Shown here piece by piece: positions 1 through 7,095 of a stretch of 20,549 nt of DNA. Every line of letters begins with the position of its first letter. Position 1 is the first letter of the stretch. The position numbers and the translations under genes are program-made. The notes beneath the pieces are model-generated. The model searched no databases. It saw only the letters and a program-made list of their open reading frames with translations, and was not told where the DNA came from. Source of the stretch: an uncultured Collinsella sp. GTDB taxonomy: Bacteria; Actinomycetota; Coriobacteriia; Coriobacteriales; Coriobacteriaceae. The stretch is from positions 1 to 20,549 of the forward strand of contig CABSNK010000028.1 in assembly GCA_902479075.1 (NCBI GenBank). The letters run 5' to 3'.

Positions 1-67
1 CGTTTGTCTCCACCCGCGTAGCGGGTGGTTTAAAGCTGGCCGCTGCGCGGCCAGCAGACTAAAGTCT
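1..67. repeat. Cluster of three adjacent perfect hairpins
   Basis: Three inverted repeats stand in a row. CCACCCGC/GCGGGTGG (10-17 with 21-28, loop GTA) comes first, then GCTGGCCGC/GCGGCCAGC (35-43 with 47-55, loop TGC), then AGAC/GTCT (56-59 with 64-67). GTCT at 6-9 can also pair with AGAC at 56-59, closing the first two hairpins into a three-way junction. No gene overlaps this stretch. The layout resembles the hairpin-bearing ends of IS200/IS605-type elements or a REP unit, but no transposase is visible and the window edge cuts the left flank, so its identity is open. Confidence 0.5.
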
Positions 68-70
68 TGA

Positions 71-99
71 AAGAAAAAGGGCCCCAATTGGGGCCCTTT
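71..99 (-). terminator. Rho-independent terminator of the lysozyme-like gene
   Basis: A 24-nt perfect palindrome at 76-99 (arms AAAGGGCCCCAA and TTGGGGCCCTTT) is followed on the minus strand by a run of U (complement of 71-78). It begins 11 bases past the stop codon at 110-112, the classic intrinsic terminator layout. Confidence 0.88.
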
Positions 100-109
100 G
101 ACGTTGATC

Positions 110-1243
110 TTAGATGCGGTTCATCTGGGTTGCAACCTTGTTGTACCAGTCCTGCCACGTGGGCGGGCAGTACTTTTTGGCGGCTGCCGGGGTAAGCGTG
201 GAGCCATAGTTGGCGCCCAGGTAGGCAACGTGGGCAGAGACGCCCTCGCTCCAGCTACCAAAGCTCCGCCAGCCGCCGCCGCGAGCGCTCCAGCCCCAGG
301 CGTTATAGGAGCCGGCACAATAGAGGCCCTTGCTGCTCTCGATGCAGGCGATGGCGGGAGACCAGCGAGGGTCAACACCGGTGTTCCAGGCTGCCACGGC
401 AAAGTTGTAACCCTGACCTGCCATGGGGGAGCCGGCGAGGTAGTTGTCGATGCGACTCGTCCACTCGTTGATAAACGAGTCGTAATCGGAGTTGCCGGTA
501 TTGGAGCTGTTCACCGTGGTGTCGATGGTGGTGTTGGCGTTATTGGCCTGGCTGTTGGAGTTGTTGCCGCTCACGCCCTCGCCCGAGAGCTTCTCGGCGG
601 CAGCGGCCTTGTCGGCCTCGAGCTTGGCCAGCTCGGCGGCATTCTCCTGCTCGGCCTTTGCCTGGGCTTCGCTGCGAAGCTGCTGGGCCTGTGCCAGTGC
701 GTCCTCGGCGGTTTTCTGCTCGGTCTCGAGTTGGGACTTGGCCTGCTCGAGCTCGGTCTTGTTCTGCTCGAGTTCGGTCTGCATCTTGTTGAGCTCTTCG
801 ATCTCGTCGACGCTTGAGCTCGTGATCTGGTTGGTGTACTTGCAGGTGGTGATGAACTCGCCCAGGCTCTGCGCGTTGACCAGGAAGCTCACGATGGGGT
901 TGGTGCCCTTCTGGTACTTATACAGATCGCGCATGGCGGAGCTCGCCTTGGCCTGTTGATCGGGAAGTTCGGCTTCGATCTTCTCGATGCTTGCCTCGTT
1001 AGTGTCGATTTGCTTCTGCAGATCCTCGAGCTTGGTGCGGGCTTCGTTGTAGGCACTCGTGGCGGTTTCGATTTTCTGCTGGGCAGCGGAAAGCTGATCC
1101 TGCGTTGCCTGCGAGGCGGCATAGGCTGCGACGGGGGAGAGCATCGGCGCGGCCGTCAGTGTAACGGCGAGCGCGGCGCTCGTGATGATACGAGCCGGCT
1201 TCGACGCGATGAGCGCTGCGGTGCGATGGTTCGAATGCTGCAT
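110..1243 (-). CDS. Secreted coiled-coil protein with C-terminal lysozyme-like domain
   Basis: The predicted 377-residue protein is exported. It has a signal peptide at about residues 1-43 (Arg/Lys-containing start, Ala/Leu/Val-rich core, end near AYAAS). A long Gln/Glu/Lys/Ala-rich coiled coil follows at about 45-215, like the N-terminal regions of CwlO/PcsB-type cell-wall hydrolases. A Ser/Asn/Thr-rich linker leads to a C-terminal lysozyme/glucosaminidase-like domain (about 255-377). There the segment AIACIESSKG places a candidate catalytic Glu at residue 302, and NAWGW plus SWSEGVSAHVAYL match the family pattern. The ATG at 1243 was chosen because AGAGGGA lies just upstream; an in-frame TTG at 1258 would put that ribosome site inside the gene. 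The coil could activate or localise the enzyme at the division or growth site. Peptidoglycan cleavage is inferred. It is divergent from the D-Asp cross-bridge operon, which fits a shared cell-wall theme. Confidence 0.8.
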   Translation of the reverse strand: MQHSNHRTAALIASKPARIITSAALAVTLTAAPMLSPVAAYAASQATQDQLSAAQQKIETATSAYNEARTKLEDLQKQIDTNEASIEKIEAELPDQQAKASSAMRDLYKYQKGTNPIVSFLVNAQSLGEFITTCKYTNQITSSSVDEIEELNKMQTELEQNKTELEQAKSQLETEQKTAEDALAQAQQLRSEAQAKAEQENAAELAKLEADKAAAAEKLSGEGVSGNNSNSQANNANTTIDTTVNSSNTGNSDYDSFINEWTSRIDNYLAGSPMAGQGYNFAVAAWNTGVDPRWSPAIACIESSKGLYCAGSYNAWGWSARGGGWRSFGSWSEGVSAHVAYLGANYGSTLTPAAAKKYCPPTWQDWYNKVATQMNRI

Positions 1244-1300
1244 CCAGTCCCTCTGCAATCAATCGTAGGTTATAGTTCGAAAGGTATTCTACTACTGCTT

Positions 1301-1380
1301 TCGACCTCAACTTGAACCTTAAAGGTTCTAAAGGGTCAAGTTGAACTTGAGGTTTTGGCCTTGACCTGCAGTTATAGTGA
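1301..1380. promoter_or_regulatory. Dyad-rich operator region between divergent cell-wall genes
   Basis: The 314-base gap 1244-1557 holds a cluster of dyads. TCAAGTT-G-AACTTGA at 1336-1350 is a perfect 15-bp palindrome. GAACCTT-A-AAGGTTC at 1314-1328 is another. TCAACTTGAACC (1307-1318) is an 11/12 inverted match to 1333-1344. A further TTCAACTT lies near 1401. The half-site AACTTGAGG is what SoxR/MerR-family regulators bind (the SoxR site is AACTTGAGG and its complement), here with one extra central base. TTGACC at 1361-1366 may serve as a -35. Which regulator binds, and which gene it controls, is not visible in this window. Confidence 0.45.
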
Positions 1381-1471
1381 ATTGTTAAGAAACCATAGAG
1401 TTCAACTTTAACGTTACGGAACCCTGCGGGCTCGATCATAAGCGCCTGCTTGCCATAGATATGGTGGAACT

Positions 1472-1501
1472 TTGGGAAGCGGCAGTTTGGCACGCTAGAA
1501 T
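1472..1501 (+). promoter_or_regulatory. Possible promoter of the D-Asp ligase/racemase operon
   Basis: TAGAAT at 1496-1501 is a good -10 match. TTGGGA at 1472-1477, 18 bases upstream, is a weak -35. The leader that follows contains a small GCCC/GGGC hairpin and the ribosome site AGGAAG (1547-1552) before the ATG at 1558. Spacing is right, but a single-sequence prediction is weak. Confidence 0.35.
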
Positions 1502-1557
1502 AAACCAGTTGCATAAAGACCGCCCATCGTACGGGCAGTTGATGATAGGAAGTTTCC

Positions 1558-2814
1558 ATGGCATTGCAGTTTACAGAGCGCGAGTTTATACCCGTGCTGC
1601 TCGGCGGCGATATCAACGCCTATTCGGTGGCGCGCGCCTTCTACGAGGAGTATCAGGTCAAGAGCCTGGTCTTTGGCAAGTATCAGACGGGTCCTGCATA
1701 CCGCAGCCAGATTATCGACTATACGCCCAATGTGGATATCGACACTATGCCGGTCATGATCGAGACCGTCAACGGCATTGCACAGGCCAATCCCGATAAG
1801 AAGATTATCCTCATGGGCTGCGGCGATAACTACGTCGCGCTTGCCGCACAGGCTCAGGATGCCGGCCAGCTTGCCTCCAACGTCATCGCGCCCTATGCGC
1901 CCTACAGTATGCTCGAGCAGTGCCAGAAGAAGGAGATCTTCTACGAGCTGTGCGAGAAGCACGGTGTACCCTATCCGCACACGTTTACCTTTACCATGGC
2001 GATGCTCAACGCCCAGGGCGAGGCTTCCGCCGAGGTGCTCGACCAGATCGACTTCCCTTTCCCGATGATTCTGAAGCCCTCTGACGGCATCATGTGGTGG
2101 GAGCACGAGTTCGAGGGCCAGAAGAAGGCCTACGAGATTGCCGATCGCGCCGAGCTGGAGCAGGTCATTCGCGATGTGTACGCCAGTGGCTACACCGATG
2201 ATCTCATCTTGCAGGACCGCGTGCCCGGCAACGACGAGTACATGCGCGTGCTTACCAGCTATTCCGACCGCAACGGCAAGGTTCGCATGATGTGCCTGGG
2301 TCACGTGCTGCTCGAGGAGCATCAGCCCCACGGTGTCGGCAACCACGCCTGCATCATCACCGAGCCCAACGACGAGCTCATGGGTGGCGTGCGCAAGCTG
2401 CTTGAGGACCTTAAGTTCACGGGCTTCTCCAACTTCGACGTCAAGTACGACCAACGCGATGGTTCGTTTAAGTTCTTCGACTTCAACACGCGTCAGGGCC
2501 GCAGTAACTACTACGTCACCAACAGCGGCTTTAACGTTGCTAAATACGTGGTGGATGAGTACGTCTATAACCGTCCGTTTGAGCCGGAATTTGTGACGGC
2601 GCAGGACGAGGCGCTGTGGATGGTCGTCCCCATGGGCGTCGTTGACAAGTATGTCAAGGACCCCGAGCTGCGTGCGAAGGCGCATCGTCTGGCCAAGGAG
2701 GGCAAGGCTGCCGATCCTTCGTTTATGAAGGGCGATTTTGTCTTTAACCGCTGGTTGCGCATGTGGCACACCAAACTGCGTCACTTTAAGCTGTTCAAGA
2801 CGTATTACAAGTAG
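1558..2814 (+). CDS. ATP-grasp D-aspartate ligase (peptidoglycan cross-bridge)
   Basis: This 418-residue cytoplasmic ATP-grasp ligase likely activates the beta-carboxylate of D-aspartate with ATP and joins it to the diamino acid of the peptidoglycan precursor. The precedent is Aslfm of Enterococcus faecium. In the sequence, residues 1-120 form the N-terminal domain (IPVLLGGDINAYSVARAF and LMGCGDNYV). The ATP-grasp part begins near 125. PMILKPSDG supplies an ATP-binding Lys at 173. FKFFDFNTRQGRSN (about 305-317) sits where the metal-binding Asp/Asn and the Arg of the family lie. The start has AGGAAG 6 bases upstream. The neighbouring racemase gene, 84 bases downstream on the same strand, would make its substrate, which is the main reason for preferring D-Asp over other substrates. 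The general family label 'carboxylate-amine ligase' would be the conservative call. Confidence 0.78.
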   Translation: MALQFTEREFIPVLLGGDINAYSVARAFYEEYQVKSLVFGKYQTGPAYRSQIIDYTPNVDIDTMPVMIETVNGIAQANPDKKIILMGCGDNYVALAAQAQDAGQLASNVIAPYAPYSMLEQCQKKEIFYELCEKHGVPYPHTFTFTMAMLNAQGEASAEVLDQIDFPFPMILKPSDGIMWWEHEFEGQKKAYEIADRAELEQVIRDVYASGYTDDLILQDRVPGNDEYMRVLTSYSDRNGKVRMMCLGHVLLEEHQPHGVGNHACIITEPNDELMGGVRKLLEDLKFTGFSNFDVKYDQRDGSFKFFDFNTRQGRSNYYVTNSGFNVAKYVVDEYVYNRPFEPEFVTAQDEALWMVVPMGVVDKYVKDPELRAKAHRLAKEGKAADPSFMKGDFVFNRWLRMWHTKLRHFKLFKTYYK

Positions 2815-2824
2815 ATGAGCGCGG

Positions 2825-2852
2825 CGCCCGCCCGGTTTGCATCGGACGGGCG
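2825..2852 (+). other. Intercistronic hairpin between ligase and racemase genes
   Basis: CGCCCGCCCG (2825-2834) and CGGACGGGCG (2843-2852) pair over 9 of 10 positions around an 8-nt loop. There is no U-run, so it is unlikely to stop transcription fully. It could tune the mRNA level of the downstream racemase. Confidence 0.4.
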
Positions 2853-2898
2853 CGGGCATGATACGAGCAATTGCATGGGCGTCACCAAGGAGGCGGCG

Positions 2899-3645
2899 AT
2901 GGAAAAGCTGGGAGTTATCGGCGGCATGGGCGCTGAGGCCACGTCGTATTACTACGACCAGGTCGTGCGTCATACGGCTGCTGCCTGTGATCAGGAGCAT
3001 ATCGACATGGTGGTGCTTTCCAAGTCGACCATGCCCGACCGTACGCTGGCCATCAAGACCGGCGAGCATGCCGAGCTGCTGGCGACCATGAAGGAGTGCG
3101 CACAGGCGCTCGAGACACTGGGCTGCGCGCACATTGCCATTCCCTGCAACACATCGCACTACTTCTACGACCAGATTCAGTCGTTTACCAAGGTGCCGAT
3201 TATCCACATGCCGCGTGAGTCGGTGCGCTATGCCCTGGCGGGCGCGGTGATGGGGGAGTGCGAGTTCGATCCCAACCTGAGCATGCCGTCCGAGCCGGTG
3301 CGCAAGATCGGCATCATGGGCACCGACGGCACCGTGGGTGCCGGCGTCTACGGGCGCGAGTGCGAGGCCGCGGGCGTCGAGGTCGTCTATCCCAGCGAGA
3401 AGCGCCAGGCCGACGTGATGTCGCTGATTTATGATGACGTGAAGGCCGGACGCGAGCCCGATATGGACAAGTTTGACCGCGTGATGTGGGAGTTCGCCCG
3501 CAGCGGCTGCGACCGCGTCATTCTGGCCTGCACCGAGCTCTCGGTGCTGAAAAAGTACCGAGAGATGCCCGAGATTACCCTTGACGCCATGGACGTCCTG
3601 GTGCGCGAATCCATCATCCGCAGCGGCGCCCCCTACCGCCTGTAG
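2899..3645 (+). CDS. Aspartate racemase (Asp/Glu racemase family)
   Basis: The 248-residue PLP-independent racemase interconverts L- and D-aspartate by a two-cysteine mechanism. Both family signatures are present: PCNTSH with Cys83 and ACTELS with Cys211. The N-terminus (KLGVIGGMGAEAT) is the typical Gly-rich opening of the aspartate racemase branch. The ATG at 2899 is chosen because AAGGAGG (2887-2893) stands 5 bases before it. An upstream in-frame ATG at 2815 directly abuts the ligase stop but would add 28 residues unlike the family and lacks its own site. It follows the D-Asp ligase gene in a probable two-gene operon, as in enterococci that build L-Lys-D-Asp bridges, and would feed D-Asp to that ligase. 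Glutamate or another amino acid as substrate cannot be excluded from sequence alone. Confidence 0.87.
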   Translation: MEKLGVIGGMGAEATSYYYDQVVRHTAAACDQEHIDMVVLSKSTMPDRTLAIKTGEHAELLATMKECAQALETLGCAHIAIPCNTSHYFYDQIQSFTKVPIIHMPRESVRYALAGAVMGECEFDPNLSMPSEPVRKIGIMGTDGTVGAGVYGRECEAAGVEVVYPSEKRQADVMSLIYDDVKAGREPDMDKFDRVMWEFARSGCDRVILACTELSVLKKYREMPEITLDAMDVLVRESIIRSGAPYRL

Positions 3646-3651
3646 CCCTCG

Positions 3652-3687
3652 ACCTGCCAAAAAAGGGACAGGTTTATTTTGGTAGGT
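3652..3687. repeat. Small palindromic REP-like unit
   Basis: ACCTGCCAAAA (3652-3662) and TTTTGGTAGGT (3677-3687) are inverted with 10 of 11 positions matching. The loop contains GGGACAGGTTTA. The GGGAC core flanked by A/T runs recurs in other intergenic palindromes here (near 6281, 6338 and 14687), suggesting one dispersed repeat family. Confidence 0.45.
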
Positions 3688-3705
3688 TTTATCTGGGAAA
3701 ACAGT

Positions 3706-3742
3706 AAGGCCTCGGCTCGTTTGATGCGAGCCGGGGCCTTTT
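3706..3742 (+). terminator. Terminator of the D-Asp operon
   Basis: AAGGCCTCGGCTCG (3706-3719) pairs with CGAGCCGGGGCCTT (3727-3740) apart from one T-G position, and is followed by TTTT. It lies between the racemase gene and the convergent ecfT gene, so it should end the plus-strand operon. Confidence 0.85.
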
Positions 3743-3770
3743 GAATTTATCGGTTGCCGGTGGCGATGGG

Positions 3771-4517
3771 TTAGAACAGGAAGCCGAGGACGATGAGGGC
3801 AATGCTGACAATAAGTATGGCAATGTCCAGGCCCTTGATGGGGTAGCGCTTGTACGAGCTCGCGCGCGTGCGCAGGTAGAAGCCGCGCTGCTCGGCTGCC
3901 AGGGCCGTGGCGTCGGTTTTACCCACGCTCGAGATCAGTAGCGGCACGCACAGCGGCAGCATGAGCTTGAGCTTCTTGATGGGGTTCTTGGTGTCATACT
4001 CGATGCCGCGTGCGGTCTGCGCCTCCATGATGGCGTTCATCTCCTGGCCAAACACTGGCACAAAGCGCAGCGCCGTGGTAAAGGTGAAGGCGTAACGATA
4101 CGGAACGTGCAGCACCTCGACGCAGGCGTTGGCAAGGTCGTTGAGCTTGGTCACCATGAGCATCAGAATAAGCGGTAGCGCCACGCCCAGCAGACGCAGA
4201 CAGGCCTTTGTTCCGGTGATGAGGCCTTCATCGGTGACAAAGCTCCACACCACGTTGCCATCGCGCATAAAAGCCAGCTGCAGCACCAGCATGATGAGCG
4301 CGAGTGGAATCAGTAGCTTGAGCAGCGCGAGCAGGCGGTCGACGACGCCGGCGTAGGCTCCCAGCGCGAGCGTGAGTGCCAGAAAGCCCAGCAGTGCCAC
4401 ATAGGTGTCGGACAAGAAAATGCCGATGATGATGGCGGCGGCGAGGCCCAGTTTGATGACGGGGTTCAGGCGGTGTAGCAGCGTGTCGCCCGGCATGTAG
4501 TCGATGACGTTAACCAC
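3771..4517 (-). CDS. ecfT: ECF transporter transmembrane subunit EcfT
   Basis: This 248-residue membrane protein couples the ATPases to the substrate-binding S component of an energy-coupling factor importer. Hydrophobic segments lie at about residues 22-35, 40-57, 62-83, 105-122, 185-197 and 229-247. The EcfT coupling motifs are visible as Ala-Arg-Gly at 169-171 (AQTARGIEY) and a second, slightly altered Gln-Arg-Gly at 210-212 (AEQRGFYLR). The N-terminus (DYMPGDTLLHRLNP) is family-typical. The start is taken as GTG at 4517: GAGGAG stands 10 bases before it and it overlaps the ATPase gene by 8 bases, implying translational coupling. An ATG eight codons in is the alternative. It is the last gene of the S-EcfAA'-EcfT operon. 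Only one Trp residue (91) is present. Confidence 0.9.
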   Translation of the reverse strand: MVNVIDYMPGDTLLHRLNPVIKLGLAAAIIIGIFLSDTYVALLGFLALTLALGAYAGVVDRLLALLKLLIPLALIMLVLQLAFMRDGNVVWSFVTDEGLITGTKACLRLLGVALPLILMLMVTKLNDLANACVEVLHVPYRYAFTFTTALRFVPVFGQEMNAIMEAQTARGIEYDTKNPIKKLKLMLPLCVPLLISSVGKTDATALAAEQRGFYLRTRASSYKRYPIKGLDIAILIVSIALIVLGFLF

Positions 4518-6261
4518 GGCGGACCATCTCCTCGGTAATGCGAACGATATCAGTGACCTCACTCACCTGCGTAAAGGCGGGCGAGACGGTGGATGCCAGA
4601 CGGCGCGAGAGTTCGATGACCTGGGGCGGCTCAACGTAGGCACGCTGCATGAGTTCGATGTTCGAGAACAGCTCGTGCGTGCGGCCGCGGTCGAGGATGC
4701 GACCGTTGGCCATCACCACGATGCGCTCGGCAAAGTCGGAAACGACTTCCATGTCGTGACAGACCATGATGACGGCGCAACCGCGCTCTGCCATGGTGCG
4801 CACCGTTTCCATCACGGTCATGCACTCGCGGTAGTCCAGGCCGCTCGTGGGTTCGTCGAGCACCACGATCTTGGGCTCGATCACCACAACGGAGGCCAGC
4901 GCCACCATCTGGCGTTGGCCGCGCGACAGTGAGAACGGTGCCTCGTCGGCGGGCAGACCAAAGCGGTCGATGACCAGCTGGGCGCGACGCAGGGCTTCGG
5001 CGCGGTCGATGCCGGCAAGTTCTAGACCAAAGGCGACCTCGTCGAGCACGGTGTCTTTGCAGATTTGGCGGTCGGGGTTCTGGAAAAGCGTTGCCACTTC
5101 GTGTGCGATGCGGCTCGTGGGAACCGATGCCGTGTCCAAGCCCGTAACGCGTACGCTGCCCGATGCGGGCTTGAGCAAACCCGTGAGCAGTTTGGTGAGC
5201 GTGGTTTTGCCGGCTCCGTTTTGGCCGACAATGCCCACGAGCTCGCCGGGGTAGAGCGTCAAGTTGAGGTTGTGGACGGCGGCGCCTCCATGGGGGTAAG
5301 AAAACTCGACATGGTCAAAGGTGAGCACCGGCTCGGCGTCTTTCGCATGCGGGCGCAGCGACGGCGCGTGCGGGGAGCCTGCGGGCGCCTGGGTATCGCT
5401 TGTCGCACGGTCGGGGTCGACGATTTCCGTGATCAGGCGTTCTGCCTCGTCGACATCCAGACAGGGCGTGCCGCTTACCAAGCCATCGGCCTCGAGACTG
5501 TTGAAGATGCGCGTGACGCGCGGACAATCGACGCCGATGGTGCGAAGCTCGTCGGTGCGTGCGAAGACCTCGTGCGGCTCACCTTGCAGCGCGATCTGGC
5601 CGTGATCGAGCACCAACACACGGTTGCAGTACTCCGAAAGCAGAGCGACCTTTTGCTCAACGACGACGATGGTGATGCCGAGCGCGCGGTTTGCCTCGCG
5701 CAGCGTCTCGAAGACCAAGGTGGAACTGGCGGGGTCGAGTGCTGCGGTTGGCTCATCGAGCACTAAGACGCACGGACGCATGGCGAGGATGGCGGCGATA
5801 GCTACCTTTTGCTTTTGGCCGCCCGAGAGGGTGGCGATCTCGCGGTCGCGCAGGTCGCTAATGCCGACGGTCTTAAGCGTCTCGCACAAGCGCTGCTCGA
5901 TCTGGTCATGCGGAACGCCAAAGTTCTCGAGACCAAAGAGCATTTCGTCCTCAACGACCGAAGCGACCATCTGGGTATCGATGTCCTGCAACACGCTGCC
6001 GACGATCTGCGATATGTCGGTGAGCGAGACCTCGCAGGTGTCGTGGCCGTCAACTAACACGGAGCCATAAAATGCGCCGGTGTAGTGGTGAGGCACGGCG
6101 CCCGACAGGCAGGCGGCAAGTGTGGACTTACCGGCACCCGAGGGCCCGATGATGCCGATGAAATCTCCCTTGTTCACGCTAAGCGAAACGTGGCTGAGCG
6201 CCTGCTCGGTTTGCGTGCCATAGGAGAACGAGACATCGTCGACGTTGATGATCGTTTCCAT
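4510..6261 (-). CDS. Fused EcfA-EcfA' ATPase of an ECF transporter
   Basis: The 583-residue cytoplasmic protein carries two ABC ATPase domains joined by a linker (about 285-310). Domain 1 has Walker A GPSGAGKST at 39-47, signature LSGGQ at 145-149 and Walker B VLVLDE at 165-170. Domain 2 has Walker A GQNGAGKTT at 346-354, a variant signature LSRGQ at 445-449, Walker B IVVLDE at 465-470 and an H-loop His at 502. Domain 1 reads VVVEQK where a His would be expected (Gln203), so one ATP site may be catalytically weak. The ATG at 6261 is preceded by AAAGG. The gene lies between the S-component gene and ecfT on the same strand, forming a complete four-part importer. The protein contains no Trp. Assignment to an ECF module is firm because of EcfT; the substrate comes from the S component and its leader. 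Confidence 0.9.
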   Translation of the reverse strand: METIINVDDVSFSYGTQTEQALSHVSLSVNKGDFIGIIGPSGAGKSTLAACLSGAVPHHYTGAFYGSVLVDGHDTCEVSLTDISQIVGSVLQDIDTQMVASVVEDEMLFGLENFGVPHDQIEQRLCETLKTVGISDLRDREIATLSGGQKQKVAIAAILAMRPCVLVLDEPTAALDPASSTLVFETLREANRALGITIVVVEQKVALLSEYCNRVLVLDHGQIALQGEPHEVFARTDELRTIGVDCPRVTRIFNSLEADGLVSGTPCLDVDEAERLITEIVDPDRATSDTQAPAGSPHAPSLRPHAKDAEPVLTFDHVEFSYPHGGAAVHNLNLTLYPGELVGIVGQNGAGKTTLTKLLTGLLKPASGSVRVTGLDTASVPTSRIAHEVATLFQNPDRQICKDTVLDEVAFGLELAGIDRAEALRRAQLVIDRFGLPADEAPFSLSRGQRQMVALASVVVIEPKIVVLDEPTSGLDYRECMTVMETVRTMAERGCAVIMVCHDMEVVSDFAERIVVMANGRILDRGRTHELFSNIELMQRAYVEPPQVIELSRRLASTVSPAFTQVSEVTDIVRITEEMVRRG

Positions 6262-6279
6262 GGATACCTTTCATAATCA

Positions 6280-6323
6280 TTGGGGACGTTCTTACATGAC
6301 TAGTCGTTTAAGAACGTCCCCAA
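6280..6323. repeat. 44-bp palindrome in the S-component/ecfA gap
   Basis: Perfect 15-bp arms TTGGGGACGTTCTTA (6280-6294) and its complement (6309-6323) surround a 14-nt centre that itself holds the palindrome GACTAGTC (6298-6305). There is no U-run. A nearby TTTGGGACAGTCTTTGG (6334-6350) looks like a further fragment. It starts 18 bases upstream of the EcfA-A' start on the transcript, so it could influence its expression or be a mobile REP/MITE-like unit. Confidence 0.55.
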
Positions 6324-6366
6324 AAGCTCGTTGTTTGGGACAGTCTTTGGCGGTGAAGCACGGATA

Positions 6367-6467
6367 CGGCTTTACGAGGTGCCCCAGGTTGGCGCGAAAG
6401 AGGAGCGAAGCGTACTTGGGTATGCGAGCGACGAATGAACGCCAAGATGGGGTGGCTCGTAAAGCCG
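6367..6467 (+). repeat. Structured repeat with conserved core, copy 1
   Basis: Outer arms CGGCTTTACGAG (6367-6378) and CTCGTAAAGCCG (6456-6467) are perfect complements, and the pairing continues inward (23 of 28 positions). The centre holds the hairpin GCGTAC/GTATGC. The 46-nt core 6396-6441 is 41/46 identical to the core of the element at 11883-11980 on the other strand, while the arms differ entirely. It begins 6 bases past the stop codon of the S-component gene. Confidence 0.65.
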
Positions 6468-6473
6468 AGCGGG

Positions 6474-7049
6474 TTAGTTGAGCTTCAGGGCCTTCTGGAT
6501 GGGCAGGTAGAGGGCGCCGACCAGAATGGCGTTAAATACGGCGGTCATGGCGACGACGGGTAGCATGGCTGCGGCGAGCTCGCCCACCACGCCGAGCATG
6601 GCCATCTTGATGACCATGAAGATGACGCCCGAGACAAAGGTGGTCACGAATGTTGCGACGATGGCGACGACGGGCTTAACCTGGCCGTCCTTGGCGGCGG
6701 CGTTGACAATGACGGCCATGAGCATGGCGGCGATACCCTCGGCGGCAAAATCGACAAACGGCGAGGTGGTAGTGATCTGGATTACGGCCGCCGAGATGAG
6801 ACCAATGACGAGCGCCTGGCCAATGTTGGGACGAATGACCAGGATGGTGAGGCAGAAGGCCGAGATAATGAACTCGGGGCTGATCATACCGCCCGAGATG
6901 CCCGAGATTGCCTTGCCGACGGTGAAGTTGAGGATGAAGCCGGCGGCAAGCAGAATGGCGAGCAGGACAAGGGCGCGAATATCGAGTTTACCGCGGTCGG
7001 CGGTCTGGACGGTGCGGGGCTGGGCGGTGGCGGTGGTGTTCTGAGACAT
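6474..7049 (-). CDS. ECF transporter S component, predicted tryptophan-specific (TrpP-like)
   Basis: The 191-residue integral membrane protein has about five to six hydrophobic segments (28-46, 58-73, 77-95, 100-117, 126-155, 160-183), the size and shape of ECF S components, which bind the vitamin or amino acid. It begins at ATG 7049 with GAAAGGA upstream; longer versions lack such a site. Downstream on the same strand are the EcfA-A' and EcfT genes, so a dedicated module is encoded. Substrate evidence comes from the leader: a 22-codon peptide gene with three tandem Trp codons and an attenuator precede it, pointing to tryptophan. The protein contains no Trp, as expected for one made during Trp shortage. 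Overall organisation recalls the TrpP family of Firmicutes; close sequence membership is not provable by eye. Another aromatic or indole compound is the main alternative. Confidence 0.75.
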   Translation of the reverse strand: MSQNTTATAQPRTVQTADRGKLDIRALVLLAILLAAGFILNFTVGKAISGISGGMISPEFIISAFCLTILVIRPNIGQALVIGLISAAVIQITTTSPFVDFAAEGIAAMLMAVIVNAAAKDGQVKPVVAIVATFVTTFVSGVIFMVIKMAMLGVVGELAAAMLPVVAMTAVFNAILVGALYLPIQKALKLN

Positions 7050-7095
7050 GGTGAAAGTCCTTTCAAAAAGGGGAGTGTAAGAGAAAAACGGAGGC

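Noticed and set aside
98..817. 239-codon plus-strand frame opposite the lysozyme-like gene
   Set aside because: Antisense of a coiled coil; a Leu/Gly repeat pattern without a ribosome site or promoter.
2815..2898. Longer aspartate racemase starting at the ATG right after the ligase stop
   Set aside because: The extra 28 residues lack family similarity, and a strong ribosome site lies immediately before the ATG at 2899.
1495..3660. 721-codon open frame on the minus strand opposite the D-Asp ligase and racemase genes
   Set aside because: It mirrors two well-recognised genes, is rich in Val/Leu/His/Gly/Asp as antisense frames of GC-rich genes are, and has no family features.
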